Source: Coenobita brevimanus
Taxonomy: Eukaryota > Arthropoda > Malacostraca > Decapoda > Coenobitidae
Assembly: GCA_032717465.1 (NCBI GenBank)
Contig: CM064664.1
Coordinates: 365,001-429,000 of the forward strand
Length of the DNA stretch: 64,000 nucleotides
Reading direction: 5' to 3'
Both the position numbers and the translations under genes were made by a program. The notes beneath the pieces are model-generated. The model did not search any database, was not told the DNA's origin, and worked only from the letters and a program-made list of their open reading frames with translations. Positions 11,179 to 24,640 of the stretch are shown here, piece by piece. Position 1 is the stretch's first letter. Each line of letters starts with the position of its first letter.

Positions 11179-13604
11179 GACCCACGTCACACTCCACGCA
11201 CTCATAGCAGGTGTCTTTCCTCTGAGTGGTGGGTCTCACCCGGGTATGGCTACACACGTGACACTTGCGTTGGGGCCTAGGTCTATTTGGGTGGGGAGGG
11301 ATAGGAGTGGGGAAATGGCGGGCAGATACTCTCAGGGGAGTTTGGGCGACAGGGGCAGTGCAGGTGCGGTGTTGGAGCCTTTCAACCACATACCAGGAAA
11401 AAAATCTCTTGTTAGCTCCCTCACAAACCCTTCAAAGGTTTCTTGAACTCCTGTTGTCATGGCGTGCAGGTTGTGGCAATTCAGAGCAGTTATATCTAGC
11501 AAGTGAAAGAAAAGCTTCTTATACCACTTCATCGTGGTCCTGGCACACTCGACCGTGGATATCATGGAGTCTGACTGGTTCACCAGGCGCATGTTGATAT
11601 TATAATCTAGGACACACTCAGGGTTCCATATGTGGCGCCTGTTCTCGCTCTGGTAATCCACGGAATCAGTACGGTGCAGCAAGGGGTGGTGAACCATGGA
11701 CAAGAGGCTTACTTCTCTATTATGGTTCCACACAGTTGCAAGTATGTTGCTTGCCTTGAAGAAGACAATCTCATTTCTGTCAAGTTTCCGCCCCACCTTG
11801 ACCATGTGACGCCGGTTCACCTTGACGGTACCACAGATTCCCATGTCATGCCTGTGTAGATAATGAGCGAGAAGAGGGCTAGTGTACCAATTGTCCAGGT
11901 AAAGGACGTGACCATGATGAAGGTAGTCTTCTATCATTGTCTTTACCACTGCTCCCGACTGTCCAATACTCCGATCTTCTATTATGTCTGTCTGTGCACC
12001 GGTGTACAAGACTATGTCTTGTACATAACCAGTCCTACAGTCACACATAACAAAGATCTTGAAACCAAAACGGTGCCTTTTGCTGGGAATGTAGTGCTGA
12101 AAGGAAATATTGCCCCTCCACAACACGAGACTCTCGTCTATGACGAGGTCTCTATAGGAATAAAATGAGGAACGAAATGTTTGCCTCAGGTGATCAAAGA
12201 CCAACCTAATTCGCCTCATCTTATCTGTGTCATTCACATTTGCAGGATAATCAGCATCGTAAAAGTGGAGGCGACTTAGAATTTGTTGGAAGTGATTACG
12301 GCTCATGACTTGGCCAAATATTGGTGTGAGCATAACAGGGTCCCTTGTCCAGTATGCCGGAATTCTGTTCTTTCATATAATACCCATCAAAAGGACCAGG
12401 CCAAAAAATAAAAACATTTCTGAAAGGGAGACTGGGTAATCATATAAGATACAATGCCTGCTCCTGGTGCCCAATCTTTCACTCTCACGGCACTGGCTGC
12501 TAGCAAAACGGTTTGTTTGGTCAACTATCTGCTCCACAAAACCCTCACTGAAAAAGAGGTGGAAAAAATCCAGCCTGGTGGAATTAGGGTGAATTCCGGG
12601 AGCAATGCAACCAGCGCGTCCCTGCTCAGTGAAGGGGTGAATGATGGGAGAAAAATCACTCCCATCCCCCCAATTCCATAAAACAAATCCCTCATCCACA
12701 TCGTCCCCATCGTCGCCTTCGTCTGGGTGGGGAGGAGATGCTGGTGGGGGAGGTTGGGCAGGAGGAGTGCGGGGGGCTTCCCCACTCACACTCCTCTTCC
12801 CTCAGCCTTTACCCTTTCCCTTACCCTTATGGCCTTGGGAAACATTAGGGGGCTGTGGGGATGAAGTCTGGGAATATTGGGGAACAAAAAGACGTGCTGG
12901 GGAGTGGTTCCTCCCCACCTTCCCGCTGCATGACAACACCACATGATTCATCATGCACCCTCAGTCACCCATGTGTTAGGGAATATTGGGGAGCATAAGA
13001 CGTGCTGGGGAGTGGTTCATCCTCAGCTTCCCCCTCCATCACAACCCCCAGTGATTCAGGACGCACCCTCACTCGCCCATGTGATACACCCCGCCGCCTC
13101 AGACCACCACAGGAGAGCGATGACTCACTCCTGCCACTCTCACTTTCAATACTCCTCCCTGCACTTTCTCTTTCACTCCCCACTCCCTCCACGGCACTTC
13201 CTACCTCCCGAAACAAAAGACTAGGCCCATACCTGCTCGTACGACATGGTGTGCGCTTGGGGCCACGATGAGTGACAACTTCACAGCCGTACCACGTGGC
13301 AGCACGTCCCACAGCTCCGTCCTCGTCCTCGTCATCAAAATTGGGCTCCACATCACGTTGGGGCTGGCTAGAGGATGTTGCACGTTGTTTTTGTGCCCGC
13401 TGCCCCTCTCTAGCAGCACAATAAGTCACGTACTGCTGCTTCCTTGGGGGACGGGACCTCCTCATCACTGCTGGTGGTTTCCTCCTCCTCTGGCTGCACA
13501 TAATCTTTGTCAACAACCTCGTCGTCCATTGGGGAATTGCTGTCGCCTGTAAAGGCGTCCAGTGCGACTTGGATTTCCTCCTCGAAGAGACCTCTATGCT
13601 TCAT
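11174..13604 (-). pseudogene. piggyBac transposase, copy 1 (DDE_Tnp_1_7), degenerate
   Basis: Fragments in order on the minus strand: an acidic N-terminus (MKHRGLFEEEIQVALDAFTG, 13604-13410), a Pro/Glu-rich linker, an N-terminal transposase segment (DFFHLFFSEGFVEQIV, 12789-12373), and the catalytic core (12333-11332) with TPIFGQVMSRNHF, LVIDESLVLWRG (first Asp) and YLDNWYTSPLL (second Asp). The third position reads NMRLVNQSD, where copy 2 has an Asp (PVDQ), so one catalytic Asp appears to be Asn. A Cys/His-rich C-terminus (CHVCSHTRV...[12 protein letters not shown]) follows in a shifted frame and is cut by the microsatellite. At least three frame breaks make it inactive. Confidence 0.85.
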
Positions 13605-13861
13605 GTCTGGGCAGGACCTTTGCTAACAGGTGAGTGACCGAGCCGTGGGTAAGCGCGGGTCATGTGGGGTCGCCGAGTGTCCCTGCCTGGTGGCAGGTAG
13701 GGGAAGGTTGAGCGACCATACGTACCGAAAATCAAGCACGAAATTTTAAAATTGTGCAAATTATGCACCTTGCAATTGCGCGACGTACCAGTAAGTCGTC
13801 AGGACTGGCAAATGCAAAATGTTGCAACGTATCCATACGTCGAAGGGATGCCTCGGGTTAA
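11174..13861 (-). mobile_element. piggyBac element, copy 1, 3' end lost
   Basis: The transposase-start end is complete: TTAA at 13858-13861 preceded by GGGATGCCTCGGG, the same terminus as the MITE at 37160-37925. The other end stops inside the cysteine-rich domain at about 11174 and runs straight into the (TA)n array, so the second terminal repeat is missing. The sister copy at 14357-20196 shows what should follow. Confidence 0.85.
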
Positions 13862-14356
13862 AATCGCTAAGAAGATTTCTTACATCCCAGGAATGTGCTT
13901 GCTAGATTTTATGAACGAGGTAGAGGTGAATGGTAGCAAAGCAGGGGTGACCGAAACACAATCAAATTCTACTAGAATGAGAATGACAGACACAGTATCA
14001 TCCGTGAAAACAACTACAGCTACCCCAACAAAGAACAAGATCAGTCTCGACCCTAAAATAGACAGAACAAACAACCAAACACTTCAAGGCAGCAATCTCA
14101 AACACCAGGCCACAAGCAGATAAACCTGTACACCATCAGCGCATTGGATACTCACAATTTTTTTACCTCACTCATAAGACATCAGTTTACATAATTTGTC
14201 CAGATATAACATCATCTCATACTTCAGCATCAGGATTATACATAGCACTAGAATACTGTGCGGTACTTACACCATATATGTCCACTTTATCTACCAACAA
14301 TCACTGTGCCATCCACAGTCATACACAAATATTTCCACCCTTTACCCAAGATGGAT
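13862..14356. other. LTR-element interior between the two piggyBac copies
   Basis: A frame open from about 13862 to 14122 (+) encodes a polar Thr/Asn/Lys-rich stretch starting KIAKKISYIPGMCLLDFMNE. No family was recognised. By position it should be remnant LTR-element interior (gag or spacer), but that is inferred only from the nesting. Confidence 0.35.
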
Positions 14357-17300
14357 TTAACCCGCCCCCTCCCATCAACATATGGGTACATTGCAACATT
14401 ATGTAACTGCCAGTCCCAATGAAGTACTGATACATTGCGCAATTGCAAGGTTCATAATTTGCACAATTTTCAAATCTCGCACTTGATTTTTGGTACGTAG
14501 GGTCACTCGACCTTCCCCTACCTGCCACCAGGCGGGGACACTCGGCGACCCCGCGTGACCCACGCTCACCCTCGGCTCGGTCACTCACCTGTTAGCAGCG
14601 GTCCTGCTCAGACATGGTGCATAGAGGTCTCTCGGAGGAGGAAATCCAAACCGCTCTGGACGCCTTCACATGCGACAGTGATGCGCCACTCGATGACGAG
14701 GTGGTGGAGTAAGATTATGTCCAACCAGAGGAGGAGGAAACCACCAGCAGTGATGAAGAGGTCCCATCCCCAAGGAAACGGCGTTACGTGACCTATCGTG
14801 CTGCTAGAGAGGGCCAGCCTGCACAAAAACATCATGCAACCACCTCTCAGCAGCCCCTACGTGATGTGGAGCCCGAATTCGAGGATGAGGACGAGGATGA
14901 GGATGGAGCCGTGGGATGTGCTGCCACGTAGAACGGCCACGAGATAATCACTCATTGCGGCCCTGAACGCTCACCACATTGTACAAGCAGGTATGGGCCT
15001 AGTAGTGAGTCATCGCTCTCCCGTGGTGGTGTGAGGCGGCGGGGCGTATCATGTGGGGCAGTGAGAGTGCATGATGAATCACGTGGAGTGGTGATGGAGG
15101 GGGGAGGTGAGGAGGAGCCACTCACCAGCACGTCTTATGCTCCCCAATATTCCCAGACTTCCTCCCCACAGCCCCCTGATGTTCCTCAAGGCCATAAGGG
15201 TAGGGGAAAGGGTAAGGGTAAAGGCCGAGGGAAGAGGAGTGCGAATGGGGAAACCCTCCGCACTCCTCCTCCCCAACCTCCCCCACCAGCATCTTCTCCC
15301 CATCCTGATGAAGGCGACGATGGGGAAGATAGGGGCGAGGTTTATGTGACTTGGGATTGGGAGGGTGGCAGTGATTTTTCTCCCCTCATCCACCCCTTCA
15401 CTGAGCAGGGGCGCACTAGCATCATGGCTCCAGGAATTCACTGTAATTCCACCAGGCTAGATTTTTTCCACCTGTTTTTCAGTAATGGTTCTGTGGAGCA
15501 AATAGTGGACCAAACAAACCGTTTCGCTAGCAGCCAGCACTGTGAGAGTGAAAGACTGGGCACAAGGAGCAGGCATTCCATCATTTATGATTACCCTGTG
15601 TCCCTTGCAGAATTGTTTTTATTTTTTGCCCTGGTACTTTTGATAGGTATTGTACATAAAAACAGAATTCCTGCATACTGGACAAGGGACCTTATCATGT
15701 TCACACCAATATTTGGCCAAATCATGAACCGTAATCGATTTCAGCAAATTCTAAGCTGGCTCCATTTTTATGATGCTGATGATCCTGCCAATGCAAATGA
15801 CACTGATAAGATGAGGCGAATTAGGTTGGTTTTTGATCACCTACATCAAACATTCCGTTCCTCATTTTATCCCTATAGAGATCCCGTCATAGACAAGAGT
15901 CTCGTGTTGTGGAGAGGCAATATTTCCTTTCGACAGTACATACCCAGCAAAAGGCACCGTTTTGGTTTCAAGATCTTTGTTATGTGTGACTGTAGGACTG
16001 GTTATGTGCAAGACATAGTCTTGTACACCGGTGCACAGACAGACATAATAGAATATCGGAGTATTGGACTGTCTGGAGCAGTCGTAAAGACAATGATTGA
16101 AGACTACCTTCATCATGGTCACGTCCTTTACCTGGACAACTGGTACACTAGCCCTCTTCTCGCTCGTTATCTACACAGGCATGACATGGGAATCTGTGGT
16201 ACCGTCAAGGTGATCTGGCATCACATGCTCAAGGTGGGGCGGAAATTAGAAAGAAATGAGGTGGTCTTCTTCCAGGCTAACAATATACTAGCAACAGTGT
16301 GGCAAAGCTGGGATTAGTGCCGCTATTAGCAGTGGTGCTACATAGCACCGCTACTATTTTAACCCCTAATGCGCGGACAATGGACAGCTGACCCCCCCCC
16401 GGGTGGCGGGGTTCGATCGCGGTCTGAGTACCTGTAGGAAAATATTAGCCAAAAATCAGAGATTAACCCTAGAACATTATACTTGGTGTGGCCGATAGTA
16501 CTTACATTCAGCTTTCTCCAGAGACAGGTGTTGAGCCTTCATGGACTGCCCAAGAACTTGTGGAGACTTGCAAAGTTGGGTAACAAAATCTTCACTTTCA
16601 CACCTCCAGCAACCCGGTTTCCCCTCTACCACAGCCTCATTCTGTCACAGTAAACTTTATACTACAATGTACAGGTAGTTTGGAATCCATATTTGTACAA
16701 TAAGCACTGAAAATAAGGCTAAAATCAACGAAGTGTATGGCCGACATGCAGCGCGGCGGCGGTCTTCCCGTCACTCAACAAACATTTCCAGTTTCACAGC
16801 TAAGAACACAAATACTACATTATTTTCAATCATATTACTTCCCAAAAGATCACCGCAGTGCACTTTTTATTCTGCCTTACGCCCGTCACTTTATTCTCGT
16901 TCCTGTCGGCCGCTCGCACTGACTTGGAAGAGCTAGAACTCGCCATAATGTCACTTTGAAAGCCTGCGGTAAACTGACGCTAAACAGGGGCAAACCGTGC
17001 AAAAAAAAAGCCAGTGTGACAACTGGGGAAACAAGCGTTTCCTATTAGCATAAACTGCTTGTGAGAGAAGAGCGCAGGTTTACAGTTCTGAGCAGTCAGA
17101 GCGCTGCCATGTATCACAGCCAGGTTGGCCGGGCCGTGGTGGGGGGGAGGGGGGAAAAACGTGATACTTGGCAACATCGGAGGTCAGTAGTACAAAGGTA
17201 AAGTATGCTAATTGTAGCTAAAGGGTGGTGGTACTGATAGACAATACCAGCTGGAACATCCTTGCCCGCGTTTATTCAAAATGAACTCGAATCGCAAACG

Positions 17301-17417
17301 CGACGATCCACCGTTATGTCCTTTTTGGCGAGCTCCCGCGTTTTAGGAGTTAATAGTGATGGTGGTAAAGCCATTACTTTTTTTAGCCAGTAGTGGAACT
17401 GAGAGTGCTGCTACTTT

Positions 17418-17808
17418 TTGGCCATTCTCACGCGTTACCCGCTTCTTGCTACTCACGCGATGAATACAGATCCGGAGTCGGTGAGTACACGCAGATATGT
17501 CAACGGTTTTGTTGTATTTAATAATGACAAAAAAAAAAAAAAAAGTGAGAATATTCATCAAGCTCAACTGAGTCCAAATGAAGTGACCCTACTTCTCAGC
17601 ACTCCCCCTACTGGATCATTAAGTATTGACTGTGATAGCTTTCCGTCAAAGAATTTTAAATCAGTGTTCATTGCACTTAACACCGCAATTCCTTCATGTG
17701 TCGCTGTAGATAGTCATTTCCCTAGGAAAAGATATACTGCGACCGAAACGAGCTAGCATGTCTGATTCAAATTTTGAAAAGATTGCTTTCCTCAAGATAA
17801 ATAAGTAA
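17418..17808 (+). pseudogene. hAT transposase C-terminus (dimerisation domain remnant)
   Basis: In the first frame (to 17756) the sequence shows NTAIPSCVAVDSHF, a decayed version of the hAT motif around IPSSAAVERLF. After a frameshift near 17730 it continues ILRPKRASMSDSNFEKIAFL and closes with INK-stop at 17806-17808. That is typical of the last residues of hAT transposases (Dimer_Tnp_hAT). The upstream BED finger and catalytic core were not found in the element, so it is internally deleted. Confidence 0.7.
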
Positions 17809-17835
17809 GGATGTCAGCTGTATTTAGACAATGCT

Positions 17836-17861
17836 AACACACACACACACACACACACACA
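17836..17861. repeat. (CA)n microsatellite
   Basis: A 26-bp run of CA within the hAT element, just after the transposase stop. Confidence 0.95.
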
Positions 17862-19047
17862 TCTCTAACCATTTCTGTCTCTAACTCCGGCTCTCTCCCT
17901 CACTCTTCCAGACTAATTCTTACTCACTACGTTATTATTTCGTAAAAGTATATTACTTTCAGTTTAGAGTAATGGAAAAAACATTGCTATTGTATAAATA
18001 GCCTTTAAAAGAAAGCCCCAGTTCATTTTTCTTTTCCTTTCGTACATATCATAAATAGGTATCATTGAAAAAAAAAAAAATTTATATAATATGTATCAAT
18101 GGTAGGCCACATTTTTTGCCTTCTATTTACGTATGTTACTTTCAGTAGGTATACGAGGTAACAGTGTAAAAGAACATTTGTTACATTATATGGTAAATAG
18201 CTTTTTCCTGTACCTTCAGCTCTAAGCTTCATTAAAGTGACACCGACATGTATATGATTTTTTTTTTTTTCAATATAAGCATATACTGACAATACTGGTA
18301 CACAACATAACAACTCAGACCAATATTATCAAAACAGTATATAGTGTATTGCTATATCACAGATTTTTCTTAACCTTTCCTTCATCTACCTTTTTTTTTT
18401 TCCAAAGTAGTGAGAGCAGGAGCGGGAGAGCCGCTACATTTTGTATCAAGTAGCGAAACCAGTAATGCCACTACTTTTTCGAACTAGTAACGGGAATTGG
18501 AGCACCGCTACTTTTTATCAGTAGCATTCCCAGCATTGCAGTGTGGAACCACAACAGAGAAGTCAGCCTTTTGTCCACGGTTCACCGCCCCTTGATGCAC
18601 CGTACTGAGTCTGTGATTACCACAATGAGAGGAGGCACCACATCTGGAACCTGAGTGTGTCCTTGATTATAACATCAACATGCTCCCCGTGGATCAGACT
18701 CCATGATATCCACCGTCGAGTGTGCCAGGACCACGATGAAGTGATATAAGAAGCTATTCTTTCACCTGCTAGATATAACTGTCCTAAATTGCCACCACCA
18801 GCACACCATGACAACAGGAGTGCAGGAAACCTTTGAAGGGTTTGTGAGGGAGCTTACGCGTGAGATTTTTGCCAGGTATGCGGTTGAGAGGCCCCAACAC
18901 CGCACACGCACTGCCACTATCACCCAAAGTCCCCTGAGATTATCAGCCCGCCATTTCCCAACTCCTATACCTCTCCAGCCGAATAGACCTAGGCCCTAAT
19001 GCAGGTGTCATGTGTGTAGCAATTCCCGTGTGAGACCCATCACTTAG

Positions 19048-19137
<90 letters not shown>

Positions 19138-20211
19138 TGATATGGTGTGAATGTGATATGACGCTCATACTCACGAAGAAATGTGACGAACAGACGCTCA
19201 GTGTAATTATAAGGCCCATAGATCTGTAAATAGTAGTATGGAAGTGGAAACGGGTGTTATGTAAGTGGAAAATTATTATGTAAGTGTATAAATATTATCT
19301 AAGTTGAAACATTCCGAGCGAGGGTATTTTGATGTGATATTCTGATGCTCAGTGGAATAAATAAGTCCCATCTATATGTAAATAGTTGTATAAGGTGGAA
19401 ACGGGTGTAATGTAAGTGGGGAAGTATACTGGGAGTGAAGAAATAAAGTAGAAGTTGAAACACGAGTGGTAGCAAGTGTGCTTGCTACATGAATATGCAC
19501 TAGCATTTCACAAAATACCCTCGTTATGAATGTAAATACCTGAAAACATTTACACTGACTGAGGAAAGGTTCAATGTAAATAAAACAATACTATGAAAGC
19601 GAAAAAATAATATAGTATGTTGAGATAAGAGTCATAGCGAGTGCGCTGAGTAGGCAGATGTGCACTATAGTTATGCTAAATCTCATCGTAATGAATGAAA
19701 ACAGCTGAAAACATTTACATACAGTTAAAAATGGTAAATTGGCATTGAAACAGTATTATACAAGTAGAAAAAAACATGTTTACTGAAACAAGAAACTTAG
19801 TAACTAGCGTGTGACCAATATGACCAAACTCGCTATGCTCGCGCGATGGAACAATGCACATTTTTCTTATATATATAACTGAAAACCATTATATTGTTAT
19901 TGTGATTGTTTATTAGTTCAAAATCAATAAATGTAGAGGTGTTCTTTGTTGTTTCTCCCAAAATAACCTACCATAGAAAACGTGAGAGCCTCACACATCG
20001 GTGACAGAATATGATACCTGGCGCAGGGGACCTCACCTGTTCCGACCACTTATGGACCCTGTTAAGCCCTTTCTTGGTGATTTTCCTTTAATTCTCAACA
20101 AAAGCGGAGGCTTGAGCCCAAAAAAAAAAAAATCCAAAATACCTTGGGATTGGGGGGGATCAGAGGTGCGAAATCGGTCGGGATGTGATGAGTTAAACAT
20201 GATTACAAGTA

Positions 20212-20970
20212 TTAACCCGCCCCGTCCCATCGATGTATGGGTACGTTCCAACATTTTGCATTTGTCAGTCCCGACGACGTACTGGTACGTCATGCAATTG
20301 CAAGGTCCCTAATTTTTGACAATTTTCAATTTTCATGCATGAATTTTCGTATGTATACACTGGACACCTTCATCTATTCCTCTACAAGATGCCAAGCAGG
20401 GACAATGCCTTACACCGCATAACCTCCCCCTCCACACGCCATTGTCTCGGCAATTCACCTGTTACCAGTGACCTGGCCAATAAAGACATTCAGGGCCAGA
20501 GTGATTCCCCAATCAATGACAATGTGGAGGACAAAGTTTACATAGCATTAGAGGAAGAAACAGTCAGAAATGATGATCAGGTAATGTGGCAAAAGAAGAT
20601 CAGGTATGGTGATGAGTTAGTGAGTGAAACAATGCTTATGATGCCTATATTACTGTTTCAAAACCAATATACTCTCGTACTACATATAAATTCGTACCAA
20701 GTAAATAAATACTGTTTATGAGTGGTGTGAAATAGTCACCCTCCCATAGAACTCATTTTCTTTGGTGCCAGCCTGTTAGAAAACCTAGTCGGGTAAGGAG
20801 GTACTGCTACCTGGATCGAGTATTTTAAACCTCAGGTGAGCAATTTCTCTATGAAATTTCGATGTTTCTCATCGAAAGCGGAGGTTTTAGCCAAAAAGAA
20901 AAAATTCGAAAATACCTCGGGGATTGGGGGGTGTCGGAGGTGCGAAATAACTCGGGACGTTACAGGTTCA
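20212..20970 (-). mobile_element. piggyBac MITE, adjacent to piggyBac copy 2
   Basis: It starts TTAACCCGCCCCGTCCCATC only 16 bp after the TTAA ending piggyBac copy 2. It ends CTCGGGACGTTACAGGTTCA, a mutated form of the usual terminus (TTCA for TTAA). It has the same internal order as the copy at 37160-37925, read in the opposite direction. An N-terminal transposase remnant is listed separately. Confidence 0.85.
20389..20721 (+). pseudogene. MITE-borne piggyBac N-terminal peptide
   Basis: The open frame contains MPSRDNALHRITSPSTRHC, NSPVTSDLANKDIQGQSD, NDNVEDKVYIALEEETV and a hydrophobic tail ending in TAT-rich DNA. The EDKVYIALEEE segment parallels the acidic N-terminus of the piggyBac copies (MDDEVVDKDYVQPEEEE). 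The catalytic core is absent. The same peptide persists in MITEs at 37426-37803 (-) and, frameshifted, at 55472-55809. Confidence 0.55.
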
Positions 20971-21658
20971 GTAGGCTTCACCTAAGTTTGAAACTATGCA
21001 ACTAATCAGTGAATCATTGAAGCCCTGGGAAGAACTGAGTTTGAGTATGTTCAACCCATATTGTGTGTACAGACCAGCACATACTGTCTTTATAATCTTC
21101 TCTATTGTATTTGCAGTAGTGCAGTTCACAATGCACAGAATGCATGCAAGAATTGCAAACTTAGTATTTACTGGCGGAAGAGTGAACATTCAAGTGAGAC
21201 TCCCTGATTAAAGTGTAAGTATTTTGTAAATAGTGTTAATTTTATATTTAAAAAAAAAAGGAAAATTATGGGATGACATATGAGCTAATATTACATGACA
21301 TACAAGTATCCAATTCTTATACCAATATCATTATATCTATATAGAATACAAATTTATTAATAATTCTTACTATAATCTTGGCTATGGAATAGTTTTGCAT
21401 ATATGTATGTGTCTGTTATACATACACATTTTACAAGTATGTTATACAATATTATATAATCACTTTTACTATAGTGCATTTCCTTCATTATATATACAAT
21501 ATGTTTACAATGTATTATGTTTCTAGAATATTATTAAATCAGTACAATATTATCATGAATATTATGTCCATAGAATAATATAATCAATATTATGCATAGA
21601 TTATACCTTATCACTTATACAGGCTGTCGTAGGTTCTCCAACTGGCATGACTGAGCAA
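20971..21658. other. LTR-element 3' interior
   Basis: Lies between the MITE and the right LTR. A 71-codon frame (20996-21211, +) has a hydrophobic stretch (VFIIFSIVFAVVQF) followed by a basic tail; it could be a membrane segment but matches nothing recognised. The rest is AT-rich. No polypurine tract is evident immediately before 21659. Confidence 0.35.
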
Positions 21659-22175
21659 TGTTAGGAATCTACATTATCATAATACAACTCATAATAGATA
21701 GCAATATAAATGTGTAATCTAAAAGTAACAACTGTAATATGATGGTTAAGCTATATGTGGGAACAGGAAATGCGCTTGCAAGATTGTAGTGAAGCAATGC
21801 CAGAAGTGCACCAGGAGTGCTACAGACACACAGGCTTCTAGAAACTTCACACACGGCCAGTACACGTGACACAAGCTCTCCTACACTAGAAAGGAGGAAT
21901 TAGGGAGGCAGAAGCAGGCTAGCTACAGAGGTGAGAGGTTGTAAAAAGAGAAGAGAATAGGGGTCCAGCGAGAACTTAGCTAGCATATATATGCTCCTGT
22001 GTAATACACACAGTGTTCAACTTAAACTTTCTCTTTGAAGATAATGAACTACAATCAAGACCCAGTATCCATCTTTAACTTCTCCTGTCACCAACTACAA
22101 GTGAACTGAAGTTTCTCCCTCACATAATTACTCGGCTACAACTACTACTGTATATAATCTGTCTCAAGACTCACA
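21659..22175. repeat. Right LTR (uninterrupted)
   Basis: 517 bp from TGTTAGGAATC to AAGACTCACA, homologous to 4954-6020. It preserves the empty site for the LINE-B insertion at about 21990. It is followed by the AGTA duplication at 22176-22179 and then the right half of the host MITE. Confidence 0.75.
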
Positions 22176-22358
22176 AGTATCCACGCCTGACGGTGGGTAG
22201 AAGAAGGTTCTCACTTATGCCTACCAAAAATCATCCACAAAACTTGAAAAATGTGCAAATGATGGACCATGCAATTGCAGAACATACCGGTACTTCTTTG
22301 GGACTCAGCGTGAAAAAGTAGTGACATACCCATACATCAGTGGGACGCTGTGAGTTAA

Positions 22359-24640
22359 CAACTTGAACTGTAGATAAAAGGAAGGAACACCAGTCTCCAC
22401 AAGCTAGAAATCGAGTAGGATCTGAAAGCACCAGTGGCAACACATAAAACTGCTTGATGCAAGCGACTGAGAACACTAAGCCGTGGTATAGTAGAGGTGG
22501 GGTACACCTCGCAACCATAGGCAAGCTTAGATCCCAATAAGGCTTGATACAAGTGAAGAAATGTACTCTGATCAGCACTCCATGAGGTGCGAGATACAGA
22601 GACAGTATCTTCAACAAATTCATTGCTTGCATACATGAAACTCAGGGAAGTTTCCAATGTAAAACTCAAGTAACTTGACAGTCAAATTTTAAGCCATGAA
22701 ACTTAGTCTCCATGCATTGTAGCAGGTGCCAGCCCCTTTAATTCATAAAAGTGGATAGCTACACTCATGCTTGAAGAAAAATGGAAATCACTCCAGCTGA
22801 TGATATTTTCTAGCATCAGCTGCATCCACCTCTCAAAAGCACATGTATAGGAACCAGCAAACTATATCACAAGGTCATCCACATAAAAGGAAGAAGACAC
22901 CCTCTGTGGCAGGGAATGAAACCCTCTTTGTGACGGAGAGAAGAAACATCTTTTTTATTTGGCCTCCTGCTAACCATCTTCTCAAACAGTTAGCATACAC
23001 AAGATGTCAAACAAATGACACGACAGTCTGACTTGTTAAAATAGTTTTTAAGTGGTTTAGGAAATGGAAGAACAATATCCATCCCCCAATTAGAGGATAT
23101 TTATCTCCATCTTTTATCCTATTTTAAATTATTAATAAAAACAGAGAATCGTATGGCAAATGGTAAATCATGTCATAAGAAATGTCATTACCCCAAGAAG
23201 CAGAGTCATTACACTGCTGGAGAGCAGCCTTCAGTTAACAGACGGCAAAGAAAACATAAGGACCCCATTCAGTCTACAGAAATAAAATACCTAACCTTTC
23301 CTGTTGATGCCGGAATAAGCTAAATGACTTGGATGTATCTGAACAATAAACATCGTAAAAATGCTCTACCAGGACTGAAGCTACTTCAGAGGAGTTGGAT
23401 AATGAAGATCCCTGAATTTTATGCACCAAGGGATGAGAAGGTGATTACTTACCCGTTATTTTCATCACGTTCCTGACCAATGGTAATGGAGTTGATAAGG
23501 TGGGTGAAGGGACATAGGATCTCCACAAGGTTTGATGTGATATCTTAAGAACCCACCTATATCGGGCACAGGCTTCCTTAAACTGAATTTAAAAGAAGAC
23601 ATCTTTATTTTTCCTAAGTTTCCTATAAGGAGCTTTGTGGACACACGTAGCTAAAGCACACTTCTCATCCCACCAAGGCACAAGTCACCTGCAAAACTTC
23701 CCACATGTCCGTAGAACAGAGGAACGGCCAGAATGATATAGTTTAAAATTGGTGTGAAGTACTGTTCTGCTTCGTTGACCCTTTGAAAGTTGGGAATACG
23801 ACAATTAAGACTACGGTGTTCTGCAAACTCTGCCCAATCAGTCGTACCCAAACACCATCGAGGGACACACTTCACCGGCACAGAGCTGCTTGCTTGACAC
23901 ACCATAGAGTAATGATTAATACCATTCAAGTCAGACAAAATCTCACATGAAAAATTAAGTAAAGAATCATGGTAGACCAATGTAAGATCAGTAACTGATA
24001 AAGTGCCAGTTTGTACACGAAGTGTGGCAGGTCTCCCGTGCTCTGAGGAACCAAGCCCAAATCCTCCACCAAAGATGCCAAGAGATCACAACAGGCATTA
24101 CATATAGTTTCACCCCACAAAGCATGATGCCCATTCACGTCACCTAGAAGAAAAAATGGCCTAGGAAGCTGACAGATAAAGTGGTCAAGGCACAGAGGGG
24201 CATGGAAAGGGGGGGGGGGAATGTAGAAAACAGAATATGTAACGCCTCCCCAGGTGTAATTGAACAGCCACAGCCTGAAGAAGGAACCAGACAGAAAATG
24301 AAGTCAACAGAACATCAGTATGCACAGGATATCACAGCCACCTCGAGAACCACAGTCCATAAGAGCTGGTGAGTGAATGACTGTATATCCTCCTAGAACA
24401 AGAAGTCTTGTCTCCCACCACAGTCTCCTGAAGACAAATACAGGTTAAACTCAGACATAACAAGGTGAAATTCCTCCCAATTTGGTCAAATACCTCGGCA
24501 GTTGCACTGCCGACAGCTATTACTGGATGAGGCATGGCTAATTTCTTCACAAAAATGATAGCAGAATTTTGCTGCAACTTCTGCAGAGTATCATGAATGG
24601 TGGGTTACATACTGTACACTGCCGCTGCACTTAACCCTCC
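22359..24640 (-). mobile_element. LINE-F (Jockey-like), 5' part: endonuclease and RT
   Basis: On the minus strand, order and motifs are: an endonuclease start (FDQIGRNFTLLCLSLT, then CLQETVV with the catalytic Glu, near 24577-24400), GHHALWGETICN (24138), DLNGINHYSM replacing the usual SDHY (about 23930), PRWCLGTTDWAEF (linker), a YVDD-type box visible as VDDLVI (near 22870), and the post-RT segment HLYQALLGSKLAYGCEVY followed by CVATGAFRSYSI (22550-22420). Numerous stops and frameshifts. It is truncated at TTAA 22355-22358 by the MITE; its continuation is 4364-3600. Confidence 0.7.

Larger units (their letters stand above)
16303..18538 (+). mobile_element. hAT transposon, 2236 bp, inside piggyBac copy 2
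   Basis: It is flanked by the perfect octamer CAGTGTGG (16295-16302 and 18539-18546). Its termini are inverted repeats: CAAAGCTGGGATTAGTGCCG on the left, and CAATGCTGGGAATGCTACTG when the right end is complemented. Subterminal copies of the GTAGCGG/CCGCTAC word occur near both ends. An 8-bp duplication with CA..GCTGGGA termini is diagnostic of hAT. The flanking transposase reading frame rejoins exactly when it is removed. Confidence 0.9.
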
